A stretch of 32,075 nucleotides of DNA from Candidatus Physcocola equi (GCA_018064855.1 JAGHUM010000061.1:1-32075), one strand, 5' to 3'; shown: positions 8,695 through 17,091, counted from the first letter of the stretch. Program-made: numbers and translations. The notes: a model not told the origin generated them from the letters alone.

Positions 8695-9293
8695 GATTCA
8701 CCTCCTTTCTTGTTGTCGTCAGTATGCTGATTTTCCTTCTGTAATGAAAACGAGATGATGCCCCAAAACAAGCCACCCAAACCGGAAAGAACAATCACCC
8801 AAACCGGCGACACGTAGAAGAAACAGACAGCCACGGCTGCCAGGACAGGAATCCAGACTGCAGAAGCCTTCAGTCCGATCGATTTCACCATTTTTATGGA
8901 AGGAGCCAAAATCAAAGCGACCACACACGGGCGGATGCCTTTGAAAATGGCAATAACCACAGGGTTTTCCCACATGGCGGAAAAAAACATCGCCAAGACA
9001 ATAATGAACAGCATGGAAGGGAGCATCGCGCCCAGCATGGCAGCGACAGCGGCTTTCACCCCTTTGATGCGGTAACCGACATAAAGAGCGGTATTGATGG
9101 CAAAGACACCGGGAAGGGTTTGCACCAAAGTAATCATATTCCAAAAATCCTTTTCCTCTATCCATTTGTTTTTCTGGACAACCACGTTTTCCACCAAAGC
9201 CAGCATGGCATAGCCCCCACCCAGCGTAAACGCGCCAATCTTCAGGAAAGAGAGGAACAACTGCATGTATAACGACTGCATATTTCTTTGCAT
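8688..9293 (-). CDS. Chromate-transporter family protein, first half of a pair
   Basis: This 201-residue CHR-family membrane protein has LGGGYAMLALVE at about residues 22-33 and the TLPGVFAINTALYVGY segment, the same two conserved blocks as its downstream partner. About six hydrophobic helices follow and the protein ends in a short polar tail (KENQHTDDNKKGGESC). Its last codons contain the Shine-Dalgarno of the next gene, so translation of the two halves is coupled. A promoter with ideal spacing is at 9308-9339. An inner start at the next methionine (MQSLYM) is possible. Confidence 0.88.
   Translation of the reverse strand: MQRNMQSLYMQLFLSFLKIGAFTLGGGYAMLALVENVVVQKNKWIEEKDFWNMITLVQTLPGVFAINTALYVGYRIKGVKAAVAAMLGAMLPSMLFIIVLAMFFSAMWENPVVIAIFKGIRPCVVALILAPSIKMVKSIGLKASAVWIPVLAAVAVCFFYVSPVWVIVLSGLGGLFWGIISFSLQKENQHTDDNKKGGESC
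8698..8708 (-). promoter_or_regulatory. Near-perfect Shine-Dalgarno inside the upstream chromate gene
   Basis: On the minus strand 8708-8698 reads AAAGGAGGTGA, six bases from GGAGG to the GTG start at 8694. Full-length ribosome-binding sites are uncommon in Bacteroidota, so this decides the start of the second half-transporter and suggests deliberate translational coupling. Confidence 0.75.
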
Positions 9294-9307
9294 TATTTAT
9301 ATATATG

Positions 9308-9339
9308 CAAAATTAGTGAAGAAAAGGGAGGTGGGCAAA
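9308..9339 (-). promoter_or_regulatory. Promoter for the chromate-transporter pair
   Basis: On the minus strand 9315-9308 reads TAATTTTG and 9339-9336 reads TTTG, spaced by 20 bp. The predicted start is close to the ATG at 9293, giving a very short leader. Confidence 0.72.
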
Positions 9340-9633
9340 CCTAAACACAAGAAATGGGGAACACAACAATCCAAGTACATTGTTGTTTACGCAAATCCGA
9401 CAAAAATGAAACCTTAAAAAATCTTAAAAATCGGGAATGGCAAAAGCAAACAAAAAGAACATTCTTCAGCAAAATAAAACAACAAAAAGAAAGTAAAAAA
9501 GCGGAAAAGAAGAAAAAAAGAACAAAAAACAAGACAAAACAGCATAAAAAAGTTACCAGCAAAGTCAAATCGTCAAATCTTAAAAGAGAATTATTGTTGA
9601 TAAATTATGCTTAAAATCCTTTGCTTTATCAAA

Positions 9634-9641
9634 TAACTTTG
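9634..9641 (+). promoter_or_regulatory. Candidate -7 element for the nuo operon
   Basis: TAACTTTG matches the TAnnTTTG consensus exactly, but no TTTG is found 19-21 bases upstream (the region reads CTTAAAA). If used, it would give the nuo transcript a structured leader of about 285 bases. Confidence 0.4.
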
Positions 9642-9782
9642 CCAATTTTGCCGTGCAAAAACTGAAAATTTGTGGCATAACACAAAAATGACATTCAAAT
9701 CAGCAATAAACAACGCAAAAGTCGGAGTGCACACCGAAATTTGCGAGGCGGTTGTGAGCGCAAGCTTGCAGCCTTGTTTTGT

Positions 9783-9828
9783 TACAACCACACTTTAACG
9801 CCAAGCGAGGCGATAAGGTGTGGTTGTA
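9783..9828 (+). promoter_or_regulatory. Long hairpin in the nuo leader
   Basis: TACAACCACAC (9783-9793) pairs with GTGTGGTTGTA (9818-9828), and the pairing continues inward through TTTA/TAAG-type pairs to CGCC (9799-9802) with GGCG (9809-9812), loop AAGCGA. The total is about 19 pairs with one mismatch. No T-tract follows on either strand, so it is not an ordinary terminator. The 5' arm ACAACC could instead pair with GGTTGT at 9750-9755. Confidence 0.6.
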
Positions 9829-9932
9829 TGTTTATGCCAAGAGTTTTCAGCATCCACATTTTCAGTTATTTAAAAATCAAGCAAAACAAAAAGAAGAAAA
9901 AAAAACAAAAACAAAATTAATTTTATAAACTT

Positions 9933-10286
9933 ATGAGTCCATACGAGATTTTAGTAGTCGTTTTCCTGACTGCGTTTGTCTTGTTGATCGGCGGCTCGGT
10001 CATTGCGCTTTTGTGGGCGCCAAAGACCAAGAACGCGCAGAAGGCAGAGCAGTATGAAAGCGGTATCCCAACTCGTGGAACATCATGGATGCAGTTCAAT
10101 GTAGGTTACTACCTCATTGCCATTCTGTTCTTGATGTTCGATGTAGAAGCGGTGCTGCTATTCCCTTGGGCAGTGGTCATGAAAGGCCTCGGCGCAAATG
10201 GGTTGCTGGCAGTTGCGTTCTTCCTTGTAGTTCTCATTTTAGGCCTTGCATATGCATGGCGGAAAGGAGCGCTTGAATGGAAGTAA
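9933..10286 (+). CDS. nuoA: NADH-quinone oxidoreductase subunit A
   Basis: NuoA is a small three-helix membrane subunit at the junction of the membrane and peripheral arms of complex I. The 117-residue product has the family's two signatures: YESGIPTRG in the cytoplasmic loop (about residues 41-49), which contacts the quinone site, and LMFDVEAVLLFPWA (about 67-80) in the second helix, with its conserved acidic pair. It is the first gene of the operon, behind a long leader. Its stop codon lies 10 bases inside nuoB, so the two are translationally coupled. Confidence 0.96.
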   Translation: MSPYEILVVVFLTAFVLLIGGSVIALLWAPKTKNAQKAEQYESGIPTRGTSWMQFNVGYYLIAILFLMFDVEAVLLFPWAVVMKGLGANGLLAVAFFLVVLILGLAYAWRKGALEWK

Positions 10287-10918
10287 AGAATTTGAAAGTC
10301 AAAAGCATGCACGATGTCGTTTTCAACGACAACGAGTATTTGGAGAAATATGTCGATGAGCTTCGCCAGGGCGGCGTCAATGTCGCTGTTGGTTGTCTCG
10401 ACGACATTATCAACTGGGGTCGCAGCCACTCTGTATGGCCATTGACCTTTGCGACTGCTTGTTGTGGTATTGAATTCATGTGCGTGGGTGCAGCGCGTGC
10501 CGACTTCGCGCGTTTCGGATGGGAGGTTACCCGTAACTCTCCTCGTCAGAGCGACGTCGTATTCGTAGCAGGTACCATCGTCAACAAGATGGCGCCGGTA
10601 TTGAAACGTCTTTATGACCAGATGGCCGAGCCAAAATACGTAATCGCGGTAGGCGGTTGCGCCATCAGCGGCGGTCCGTTCAAAAACTCTTACAATGTGG
10701 TGAAGGGTGTTAACGAAGTCATTCCGGTTGACGTATTCGTGCCAGGTTGCCCTCCAAGACCAAATGCCATGCTTTACGGCATGATGCAGATGGAAAGAAA
10801 GATTAAGATCGAGCACTATTTCGGTCTTCCTAAGAAACCGGCCATCACCCCAGAAGAAAAAGTATGGGCAGAAAAGATAGCCAAAGAACAGGAAGCCTAT
10901 AAAGCTGAAAAAAAGTAA
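10277..10918 (+). CDS. nuoB: NADH-quinone oxidoreductase subunit B (N2 cluster subunit)
   Basis: NuoB carries the terminal iron-sulfur cluster N2, which hands electrons to quinone. All four ligands are present: the tandem pair C62 and C63 (ATACCGIE), C128 (VGGCAISGG) and C158 (VPGCPPRP). At 213 residues it is a normal size. It begins with a hydrophilic N-terminal extension of about 35 residues and ends with a Lys/Glu-rich tail. It overlaps nuoA by 10 bases and stops three bases before nuoCD. Confidence 0.97.
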   Translation: MEVKNLKVKSMHDVVFNDNEYLEKYVDELRQGGVNVAVGCLDDIINWGRSHSVWPLTFATACCGIEFMCVGAARADFARFGWEVTRNSPRQSDVVFVAGTIVNKMAPVLKRLYDQMAEPKYVIAVGGCAISGGPFKNSYNVVKGVNEVIPVDVFVPGCPPRPNAMLYGMMQMERKIKIEHYFGLPKKPAITPEEKVWAEKIAKEQEAYKAEKK

Positions 10919-10921
10919 ACA

Positions 10922-12565
10922 ATGGAAGACATCAATAAAAAATTAGCAAAAGCAGCTCCCGGCAAGGCCGTATCGGAAGGAACCCAGTATCCGACTGTGG
11001 AGCTGGAGCCCGCTGAACTCAGAGGCGTGGCGCAGGCGCTGAAAGATGCCGGCTTCGACTACCTCATCAGCCTTACAGGTATGGACTACGGTGATGCCTT
11101 CGGCACCATCTACCATATTGCTTCCACCGATGACCCTGCCAACGTGGTTGTGTTGAAGACCAAGACCACCGATCGTGAGAACCCTATGCTCTACTCCATC
11201 ATGGATATTTATGAGAGCGCCAATCTCTACGAGCGTGAAGTTTATGACTTCTTCGGCATCAAGTTCATCGGCCACAACGACTTGCGTCGTATCTTCTTGC
11301 GTCCGGACTGGAACGGATTTCCATTCCGCAAAGACGACAAGAGTGAGAATAGCACTCCAACCCGCAACATCACAGCGGAAGAAATGGAGGAAATGCCTCA
11401 GATCACCATTGGTGAGGACGGCAAGATCAAGCAGAGCAGCAAGATGCTCTTCGGCAAAAACGAATATGTGGTCAACTTCGGCCCTCAGCACCCTGCCACT
11501 CACGGTGTGCTTCACCTCCGTGTAAGCCTCGATGGTGAGATCGTGAAGAAAATCGACCCTAACTTCGGTTACATCCACCGTGGTATCGAGAAGATGGCAG
11601 AAAGCCTCACCTATCCACAGGTACTTCCATACACCGACCGTCTCGACTACCTTTCAGGCGCCATCAACCGTCACGCCTTCTGCCTTTGCGTGGAAAAAGC
11701 GGCTGGCATTGAAGTGCCAATGCGCGCACAGATTGTTCGTTGCATCTTCGACGAACTTACCCGTGTGGCATCCCACTTGCTCGGCTGGGGATGTATGGCG
11801 ATGGACATGGGCGCAATCACAGCATTCGTATATGGCATGCGCGACCGTGAAAAAATCATGGACATATTCGAAGAAAGCGCAGGTGGCCGTCTGATGCCAG
11901 CATACGCAGTCATCGGCGGTTTGTCGCAAGACATTCACCCTAACTTCAAGAACCGTGTGACAGAGTACATCGCATACCAGCGCAAGATGCTGAAAGAGCA
12001 CCACATTTTGTTCACAGGCAACCCAATCGCAACCGGACGTATGCACAAAAACGGCTACCTCACCAAAGAGAAAGCCATCGCGCTCGGCACCGGAGGCCCA
12101 ACTGGCCGTGCTTCAGGTTGGAGCTGCGACGTTCGTAAGATTGAGCCATATTCAGCATACAAGGAAATCGAATTCAACGAAATCATCCGCAACAAGGATA
12201 CCAAAACCGGCGACACTTTCGACCGATACATCATCCGTTTGGACGAAATCGAAGAATCTCTCAACATCATTGAGAAATTGCTCGTCAAACTCGATGACAC
12301 CAAGGAAGGCGACTTCAAGGCAAAGGTTCCAGCCATCATCAAGCTTCCTGCAGGCGACTATTTCCAGCGTGTGGAAAACGCGCGTGGCGAATTCGACGTC
12401 TTCATCAGCAGCGATGGAAACAAGAACCCATACCGCGTAAAATTCCGCTCACCATGTATGACACTCATCTCGGCACTCGACCCTATCTGTAAGGATGGTA
12501 AGATCGCCGACATGATTATGATTGGTGCCTCGCTCGACTACGTTATCCCTTGTGCCGACCGATAA
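10922..12565 (+). CDS. nuoCD: NADH-quinone oxidoreductase fused subunits C and D
   Basis: One 547-residue chain joins the 30-kDa (NuoC, about residues 1-150) and 49-kDa (NuoD, about 175-547) subunits, an arrangement also known in Escherichia coli. The C part has the ANLYEREVYDFFGIKFIGH segment and ends with LRRIFLRPDWNGFPFRKD. The D part opens with FGPQHPATHGVL, whose histidine H194 and the later tyrosine Y243 (RLDYLSG) correspond to the two residues that bind the quinone head group. FIGH/LDYVIPCADR replaces the more usual DPVMGEVDR-like end but keeps the final Asp-Arg. NuoC is somewhat shorter than the E. coli version. No nuoE, nuoF or nuoG follows; the next gene is nuoH. Confidence 0.97.
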   Translation: MEDINKKLAKAAPGKAVSEGTQYPTVELEPAELRGVAQALKDAGFDYLISLTGMDYGDAFGTIYHIASTDDPANVVVLKTKTTDRENPMLYSIMDIYESANLYEREVYDFFGIKFIGHNDLRRIFLRPDWNGFPFRKDDKSENSTPTRNITAEEMEEMPQITIGEDGKIKQSSKMLFGKNEYVVNFGPQHPATHGVLHLRVSLDGEIVKKIDPNFGYIHRGIEKMAESLTYPQVLPYTDRLDYLSGAINRHAFCLCVEKAAGIEVPMRAQIVRCIFDELTRVASHLLGWGCMAMDMGAITAFVYGMRDREKIMDIFEESAGGRLMPAYAVIGGLSQDIHPNFKNRVTEYIAYQRKMLKEHHILFTGNPIATGRMHKNGYLTKEKAIALGTGGPTGRASGWSCDVRKIEPYSAYKEIEFNEIIRNKDTKTGDTFDRYIIRLDEIEESLNIIEKLLVKLDDTKEGDFKAKVPAIIKLPAGDYFQRVENARGEFDVFISSDGNKNPYRVKFRSPCMTLISALDPICKDGKIADMIMIGASLDYVIPCADR

Positions 12566-12598
12566 ACCAAGATTTTCACAAAATAAAGAAAAGAAATT

Positions 12599-13672
12599 AT
12601 GTCTTTAGAATTATCAGGATTAATAAATGCGATTCACGAAGGTCTCACTGGAGCCATAGAGGCGCAGTGGTTGGTGAGTCTCATCGAATACGTTCTGGTG
12701 GGAGCAGGTCTTTTGGCGCTCTACGCGCTCATTGCCCTATTCCTCATCATTTTCGAGCGTAAGATCTGTGCATGGTTCCAGTGCCGTCTTGGTCCAAACC
12801 GTGTAGGTCCATGGGGTATATTCCAGGTGTTTGCCGACATGCTTAAGATCATGTTCAAGGAAATCATCCCACTCAAGCACAACGACAAATTGTTGTTCTA
12901 CGCAGGTCCTTGCATCGTGGTGATAGGTTCGTTCCTCACCTTCGGCGGATTGCAGTTCGCAGAAGGCGTACACGGGGTTGACCTCAACATCGGCGTGTTC
13001 TACTTGTTGGCCGTATCGAGCATCAGCATCGTAGGTGTGATGTTGGCAGGTTGGTCTTCAAACAACAAATACGCACTCATCGGTGCGATGCGTAGTGGTG
13101 CGCAGGTTATCAGTTTCGAGCTATCAGCATGTTTGTCGATGATGGCAGTAGTCATTCTCGGCGGCAGCATGAACTTGAGCACATTGATGGAAAAGCAAGA
13201 AGATTTGTGGTTCATCTTCCAGGCTCCAGTTCCAATGCTCATCGCCATGGTGATTTACCTCATCGCAGCGCACGCCGAGACCAACCGTGGTCCATTCGAC
13301 TTGCCTGAAGCGGAAAGTGAGTTGACCGCAGGTTACCACGTAGAATATTCAGGTATGACATTCGGTTACTTCTATGTGGCAGAATACTGTAACCTGTTTA
13401 TCAACGCAGCCATCGGCGCCTTGGTGTTCCTCGGCGGCTGGCAGGCTTTCCACATTCCAGGATGCGACGGATTCAACGCCGTCATGGATATGTGTCCAAG
13501 CTATGTTTGGTTCTTCCTCAAATGTTTGTTCTTCATCTTCATGAGTTTGTGGGTACGTTGGTCGTTCCCTCGTTTGCGTATCGACCAGTTGCTTCACCTC
13601 GAATGGAAGATCATGTTGCCATTCAGTTTGTTCAACATTCTTTTGGTAGCCGTTTGGGTAATAATTTTCTAA
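12599..13672 (+). CDS. nuoH: NADH-quinone oxidoreductase subunit H
   Basis: NuoH is the membrane subunit that anchors the peripheral arm and forms part of the quinone channel. The 357-residue product has about eight or nine hydrophobic helices. Conserved blocks are ERKICAWFQCRLGPNRVGP in the first cytoplasmic loop and the very characteristic AETNRGPFDLPEAESEL followed by TAGYHVEYSG, which carries the acidic residues of the proton-coupling entrance. The C-terminus (WVRWSFPRLRIDQL) is also typical. It sits 33 bases after nuoCD, exactly where nuoE, F and G occur in 13- or 14-subunit operons. Confidence 0.97.
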   Translation: MSLELSGLINAIHEGLTGAIEAQWLVSLIEYVLVGAGLLALYALIALFLIIFERKICAWFQCRLGPNRVGPWGIFQVFADMLKIMFKEIIPLKHNDKLLFYAGPCIVVIGSFLTFGGLQFAEGVHGVDLNIGVFYLLAVSSISIVGVMLAGWSSNNKYALIGAMRSGAQVISFELSACLSMMAVVILGGSMNLSTLMEKQEDLWFIFQAPVPMLIAMVIYLIAAHAETNRGPFDLPEAESELTAGYHVEYSGMTFGYFYVAEYCNLFINAAIGALVFLGGWQAFHIPGCDGFNAVMDMCPSYVWFFLKCLFFIFMSLWVRWSFPRLRIDQLLHLEWKIMLPFSLFNILLVAVWVIIF

Positions 13673-13685
13673 TGAATACAGAACA

Positions 13686-14213
13686 ATGATTACTTATTTT
13701 AAGAACGTATTTTCCGGTCTGGTGAACTTGTGCAAAGGTATGTACATCACCATGCTCCAGTTCTGTCGTCCAAAGGTGACTGAGCCATATCCTGAAAACA
13801 GGAAGACACGCAAGCAGTTTGAGCGTTTCCGTGGCGAACTCACCATGCCTCACAACGACAAAAACGAGCACAAATGCACAGGTTGTGGCATCTGCGCCAT
13901 GAATTGTCCGAACCAGACAATCACCGTAACTAAGAATAAGGTGACGACTGAAGACGGAAAGGCAAAAATCGAGCTCGACCAGTATTTGTACGACCTCGGA
14001 AGCTGCATCTTCTGTGGCATCTGCACACAGGTATGTCCTCAGAACGCCATCGCTTGGAGCACCAACTTCGAACACGCAGTGTTCACCAAGTCAAAATTGG
14101 TGAAGCAACTCAACAAGCCAGGCTCAAAGAAAGAAGAGAAGCCAGCACCTGTTAAGGCAGAGCCTGCAGAAAAGAAGGAAGCTCCAAAAGAGAATAACGA
14201 TAAATCCGAATAA
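13686..14213 (+). CDS. nuoI: NADH-quinone oxidoreductase subunit I (two 4Fe-4S clusters)
   Basis: NuoI carries clusters N6a and N6b, which relay electrons toward N2. Both ferredoxin motifs are intact: C64, C67, C70, C74 (CTGCGICAMNC) and C107, C110, C113, C117 (CIFCGICTQVC). The N-terminal amphipathic helix (about 1-25) fits membrane association. Unusually, the last 30 residues (about 146-175) form a low-complexity tail rich in Lys, Glu, Pro and Ala, absent from short NuoI proteins. With no NuoG in the operon, these clusters are the outermost ones visible, so the missing electron-input partner would dock near here. Confidence 0.96.
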   Translation: MITYFKNVFSGLVNLCKGMYITMLQFCRPKVTEPYPENRKTRKQFERFRGELTMPHNDKNEHKCTGCGICAMNCPNQTITVTKNKVTTEDGKAKIELDQYLYDLGSCIFCGICTQVCPQNAIAWSTNFEHAVFTKSKLVKQLNKPGSKKEEKPAPVKAEPAEKKEAPKENNDKSE

Positions 14214-14219
14214 ACAGTT

Positions 14220-14768
14220 ATGGATACACTATCAGCACTATTAACTGGGAACAACATCCTATTTGCCATCCTGACTGTGGTGGTATTGTGCAGCGCATTG
14301 CTTTCGGTACTCACCGAAAAACTGATGCACGCTGCCTTCTACCTGTTCCTCACTTTGGTAGGAATCGCAGCCATGTATATGCAGATGCAGTATGAGTTTT
14401 TGGCCGGCGCACAATTGTCGGTATATGCAGGTGGCATCCTTATGCTCTTCATCTTCGCCATCGTGTTGGTACACCACATCGGTGAGAACAGCGAAAGCGT
14501 AAGTCCGAAGAAAAAATGGATTGCAGCCATCGCATCGATCAGCGGAGTGATTCTTTGCCTCATCACCATGTATGGCACCAACTTCAATGTCAATCCAGAA
14601 GCAGACGAATTGGTGAAAAACGTCAACATGGAGACACTCGGTTACGCATTGCTCGGCACTGGCAAAAACCAATATCTTCTTCCGTTTGAAGCAACCGGCA
14701 TTTTGCTGCTCGCTTGCATCATCGGCGCAGTAGTCATCGCAAATAAAGAAAAGGAGGATAAAGCATGA
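14220..14768 (+). CDS. nuoJ: NADH-quinone oxidoreductase subunit J
   Basis: NuoJ is a five-helix membrane subunit between NuoA/H and NuoK. The 182-residue product contains the conserved FLTLVGIAAMYMQMQYEFLA and QLSVYAGGILMLFIFAIVL blocks (about residues 40-83), including the helix-3 region that rearranges during turnover, and a last helix near the C-terminus (GILLLACIIGAVVIA). It begins six bases after nuoI and overlaps nuoK by four bases (ATGA), so translation is probably coupled. Confidence 0.95.
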   Translation: MDTLSALLTGNNILFAILTVVVLCSALLSVLTEKLMHAAFYLFLTLVGIAAMYMQMQYEFLAGAQLSVYAGGILMLFIFAIVLVHHIGENSESVSPKKKWIAAIASISGVILCLITMYGTNFNVNPEADELVKNVNMETLGYALLGTGKNQYLLPFEATGILLLACIIGAVVIANKEKEDKA

Positions 14769-15073
14769 TACCAGTAGAAATGTATTTAATCGTCAGCACC
14801 CTCTTGTTCTTCATCGGCGTGTTTGGCTTTTTGGTCCGCAAAAACCTTGTAGGTATGCTCATGTCTATTGAACTTATCCTCAACGCGGTCAACATCAACT
14901 TCGTGGCATTCAACCGCTACCTCTTTCCAGAACAGATCGAAGGCTACGCCTACAGTTTGTTCGTGATTGTAGTCGCAGCGGCGGAAACCGCAGTAGCTAT
15001 CGCTATCTTCTTCAATGTATATCGTAGAAAAGGCAGCGAAACAGTTAAAAGCATTCGTGAACTTAAGCATTAA
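14765..15073 (+). CDS. nuoK: NADH-quinone oxidoreductase subunit K
   Basis: NuoK is a three-helix membrane subunit that carries two key glutamates of the proton path. Both are visible in the 102-residue product: E36 in GMLMSIELILNAVN and E74 in VAAAETAVAIAIF. The size is normal for the family (about 100 residues). The start ATG overlaps the nuoJ stop by four bases and nuoL follows after eight bases. Confidence 0.96.
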   Translation: MIPVEMYLIVSTLLFFIGVFGFLVRKNLVGMLMSIELILNAVNINFVAFNRYLFPEQIEGYAYSLFVIVVAAAETAVAIAIFFNVYRRKGSETVKSIRELKH

Positions 15074-15081
15074 AGAACAAC

Positions 15082-17073
15082 ATGGAAAACATTATCACAT
15101 TTGCACCTTGCGTGCTGCTTCTTCCTTTCCTGATGTTCCTCTTCTTGGGCCTTACCAACTATAAGTGGACAGGAAAGCAAGCAGGTATCATTGGTACTGC
15201 AGGCATCACAGTTGTTGCTTTTTGCTGCTACTACATTGCATTGCAATACTTCTTTGGAGGTGTGGGTAAGCCAGACGGCGCCACAGCCTATCAAACCATC
15301 ACGGTCTTCAACATGGAATGGATGAAGATGAGTGTAGCCCACCCAGGCCTCACCATCAGCATCGGTTTCTTGCTCGACCCTATCTCAGCCATGATGCTCA
15401 TCGTCATCTCGACCGTGTCGCTCATGGTTCATATTTACAGCTTCGGCTACATGTTTGAGCACGGACATTATGACGAAGGTATGCAACGCTACTACTGCGT
15501 GCTTTCCCTCTTCTCTTTCGCGATGCTCGGTTTGGTGCTTGCGACAAACATCTTCCAGATGTATATTTTCTGGGAATTGGTGGGTGTCAGCTCATTCCTC
15601 CTGATCGGTTACTACTATAAAAAGCCAGCAGCCATCAGCGCATGTAAGAAAGCGTTTATCGTCACTCGTTTCGCCGATATGTTCTACCTCATCGGTATTC
15701 TCATCGTGTCTTACTACACTAAGACATTCGATTTCGTAGAAATGAACACATTGGCGGAAAACGGTCACACACTCGTGGGCAACTCTATGGAAGGCCTCAC
15801 CTTCATGGGCCTCTCATTGACCACGCTGGCCATGTTCCTCATCTTCCTCGGAGGTGCAGGTAAGTCGGCCATGTTCCCATTCCACATTTGGTTGCCAGAT
15901 GCCATGGAAGGTCCTACACCTTCATCTGCACTCATCCACGCTGCCACCATGGTGGTAGCAGGTGTGTTCTTGGTAGCACGTTTGTTCCCAGTATTCGCAA
16001 TTGACGCGCCAAACGCGCTTGAAGCCATCACCTACATCGGCGCCTTCACAGCGCTTTTTGCAGCAGTGATTGCAGTGGCGCAGACCGACATCAAGCGAGT
16101 GTTGGCCTTCTCTACCATCTCACAGATTGCATACATGATGGTAGCGCTTGGCGTTGCAAGATTCTCAATTGAAGGAGTAGAGCACGTCGAGACCACCCTC
16201 GGTTTCACCGCATCTATGTGGCACTTGTTCACACACGCTATGTTCAAAGCCATGTTGTTCCTCTGCTGTGGTTGTATCATCCACTGCGTGGAAAGCAACG
16301 AAATGGCAAAGATGGGCGGTTTGAAGAAATACATGCCAATCACATGGGCATGTTTCGGTATCGGCTGTTTGGCCATTGCAGGTATTCCTCCATTCTCAGG
16401 GTTCTTCTCTAAGGGAGAAATCCTTTCAGCATGTTTGGAAAACCAGTGCACCGGCATCTATGTCATCATGACGCTTACAGCAGGTTTGACAGCGTTCTAT
16501 ATGTTCCGTTTGTTCTACCACATCTTCTACTATGAAGAGAACCCAGAATATGCGACAAGCGAGCACAAGCCACACGACCAGAAATGGCCAATGACCTTGC
16601 CACTTATCGTGTTTGCAGTGCTCACCTGTGTATGCGGTTTCTTCCCATTCGGGCAGCTCATCACAGCCAGCCACGAAGCAATCGAAATCGAGACCAACTG
16701 GTTTGTTGAAGGTGTCAGCCTTACCACTGCAGCATTGGGTATCGGCATCGCCTATGTCCTCTACTACAAGAAGAATGACAAGCCTGCCAAGATCATGGCG
16801 AAAATGCAAGGTCTTTGCACTGCAGCATCTCACCGCTTCTACATCGACGAAGTTTGGTACGGTATCACCCGCAGTTTCATCTTCGGCATCATCTGTAAGT
16901 CTATTGCATGGTTCGACCGCCACTGCATCGACGGCTTCATGGATTTGATGGGCTGGTTGACCAACCGTGCAAGCTCAGAGTCAAAAGATTTCCAGAGCGG
17001 ACACGTTCAGCAGTATGCTTGGGTATTCGTTATGGGCGTAGTTGTAATCGGAACTTTAGCACTTTACTTATAA
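15082..17073 (+). CDS. nuoL: NADH-quinone oxidoreductase subunit L (distal antiporter-like proton pump)
   Basis: NuoL is the most distal antiporter-like subunit of the membrane arm. At 663 residues it has the full length of the family and about 16 helices. Recognisable are the FSFGYMF block, FWELVGVSSFLLIGYYYKKP with the key glutamate of helix 5, FPFHIWLPDAMEGPTPSSAL with its downstream lysine/histidine proton path (LIHAATMVVAGVFLVAR), and MAKMGGLKKYMP before the second half-channel. The C-terminal part (about 560-660) supplies the long lateral amphipathic helix that straps the neighbouring pump subunits. It is 8 bases after nuoK and 18 bases before nuoM. Confidence 0.97.
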   Translation: MENIITFAPCVLLLPFLMFLFLGLTNYKWTGKQAGIIGTAGITVVAFCCYYIALQYFFGGVGKPDGATAYQTITVFNMEWMKMSVAHPGLTISIGFLLDPISAMMLIVISTVSLMVHIYSFGYMFEHGHYDEGMQRYYCVLSLFSFAMLGLVLATNIFQMYIFWELVGVSSFLLIGYYYKKPAAISACKKAFIVTRFADMFYLIGILIVSYYTKTFDFVEMNTLAENGHTLVGNSMEGLTFMGLSLTTLAMFLIFLGGAGKSAMFPFHIWLPDAMEGPTPSSALIHAATMVVAGVFLVARLFPVFAIDAPNALEAITYIGAFTALFAAVIAVAQTDIKRVLAFSTISQIAYMMVALGVARFSIEGVEHVETTLGFTASMWHLFTHAMFKAMLFLCCGCIIHCVESNEMAKMGGLKKYMPITWACFGIGCLAIAGIPPFSGFFSKGEILSACLENQCTGIYVIMTLTAGLTAFYMFRLFYHIFYYEENPEYATSEHKPHDQKWPMTLPLIVFAVLTCVCGFFPFGQLITASHEAIEIETNWFVEGVSLTTAALGIGIAYVLYYKKNDKPAKIMAKMQGLCTAASHRFYIDEVWYGITRSFIFGIICKSIAWFDRHCIDGFMDLMGWLTNRASSESKDFQSGHVQQYAWVFVMGVVVIGTLALYL

Positions 17074-17091
17074 CCGAAAAAAAGTAAATCA

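Larger units (their letters stand above)
9340..9932 (+). other. Long intergenic leader upstream of nuoA; A-rich and structured
   Basis: This gap of nearly 600 bases has no convincing gene. From about 9400 to 9560 the plus strand is extremely A-rich and nearly T-free, and an 86-codon lysine-rich frame here (9354-9614) looks like a by-product of that composition. From about 9634 it holds a candidate -7 element, direct repeats of GCGAGGCG (9743-9750 and 9805-9812) and a long hairpin (9783-9828). A second A-rich stretch (9876-9920) comes just before the nuoA ATG. Confidence 0.6.

Noticed and set aside
9354-9614. 86-codon Lys-rich frame in the A-rich gap
   Set aside because: Composition alone explains it; no promoter or ribosome site stands out and the sequence has low complexity. 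Kept only as a finding about the tract.
10109-10816. 235-codon minus-strand frame over nuoA/nuoB
   Set aside because: Antisense to well-conserved complex I genes; no start context or motif of its own.
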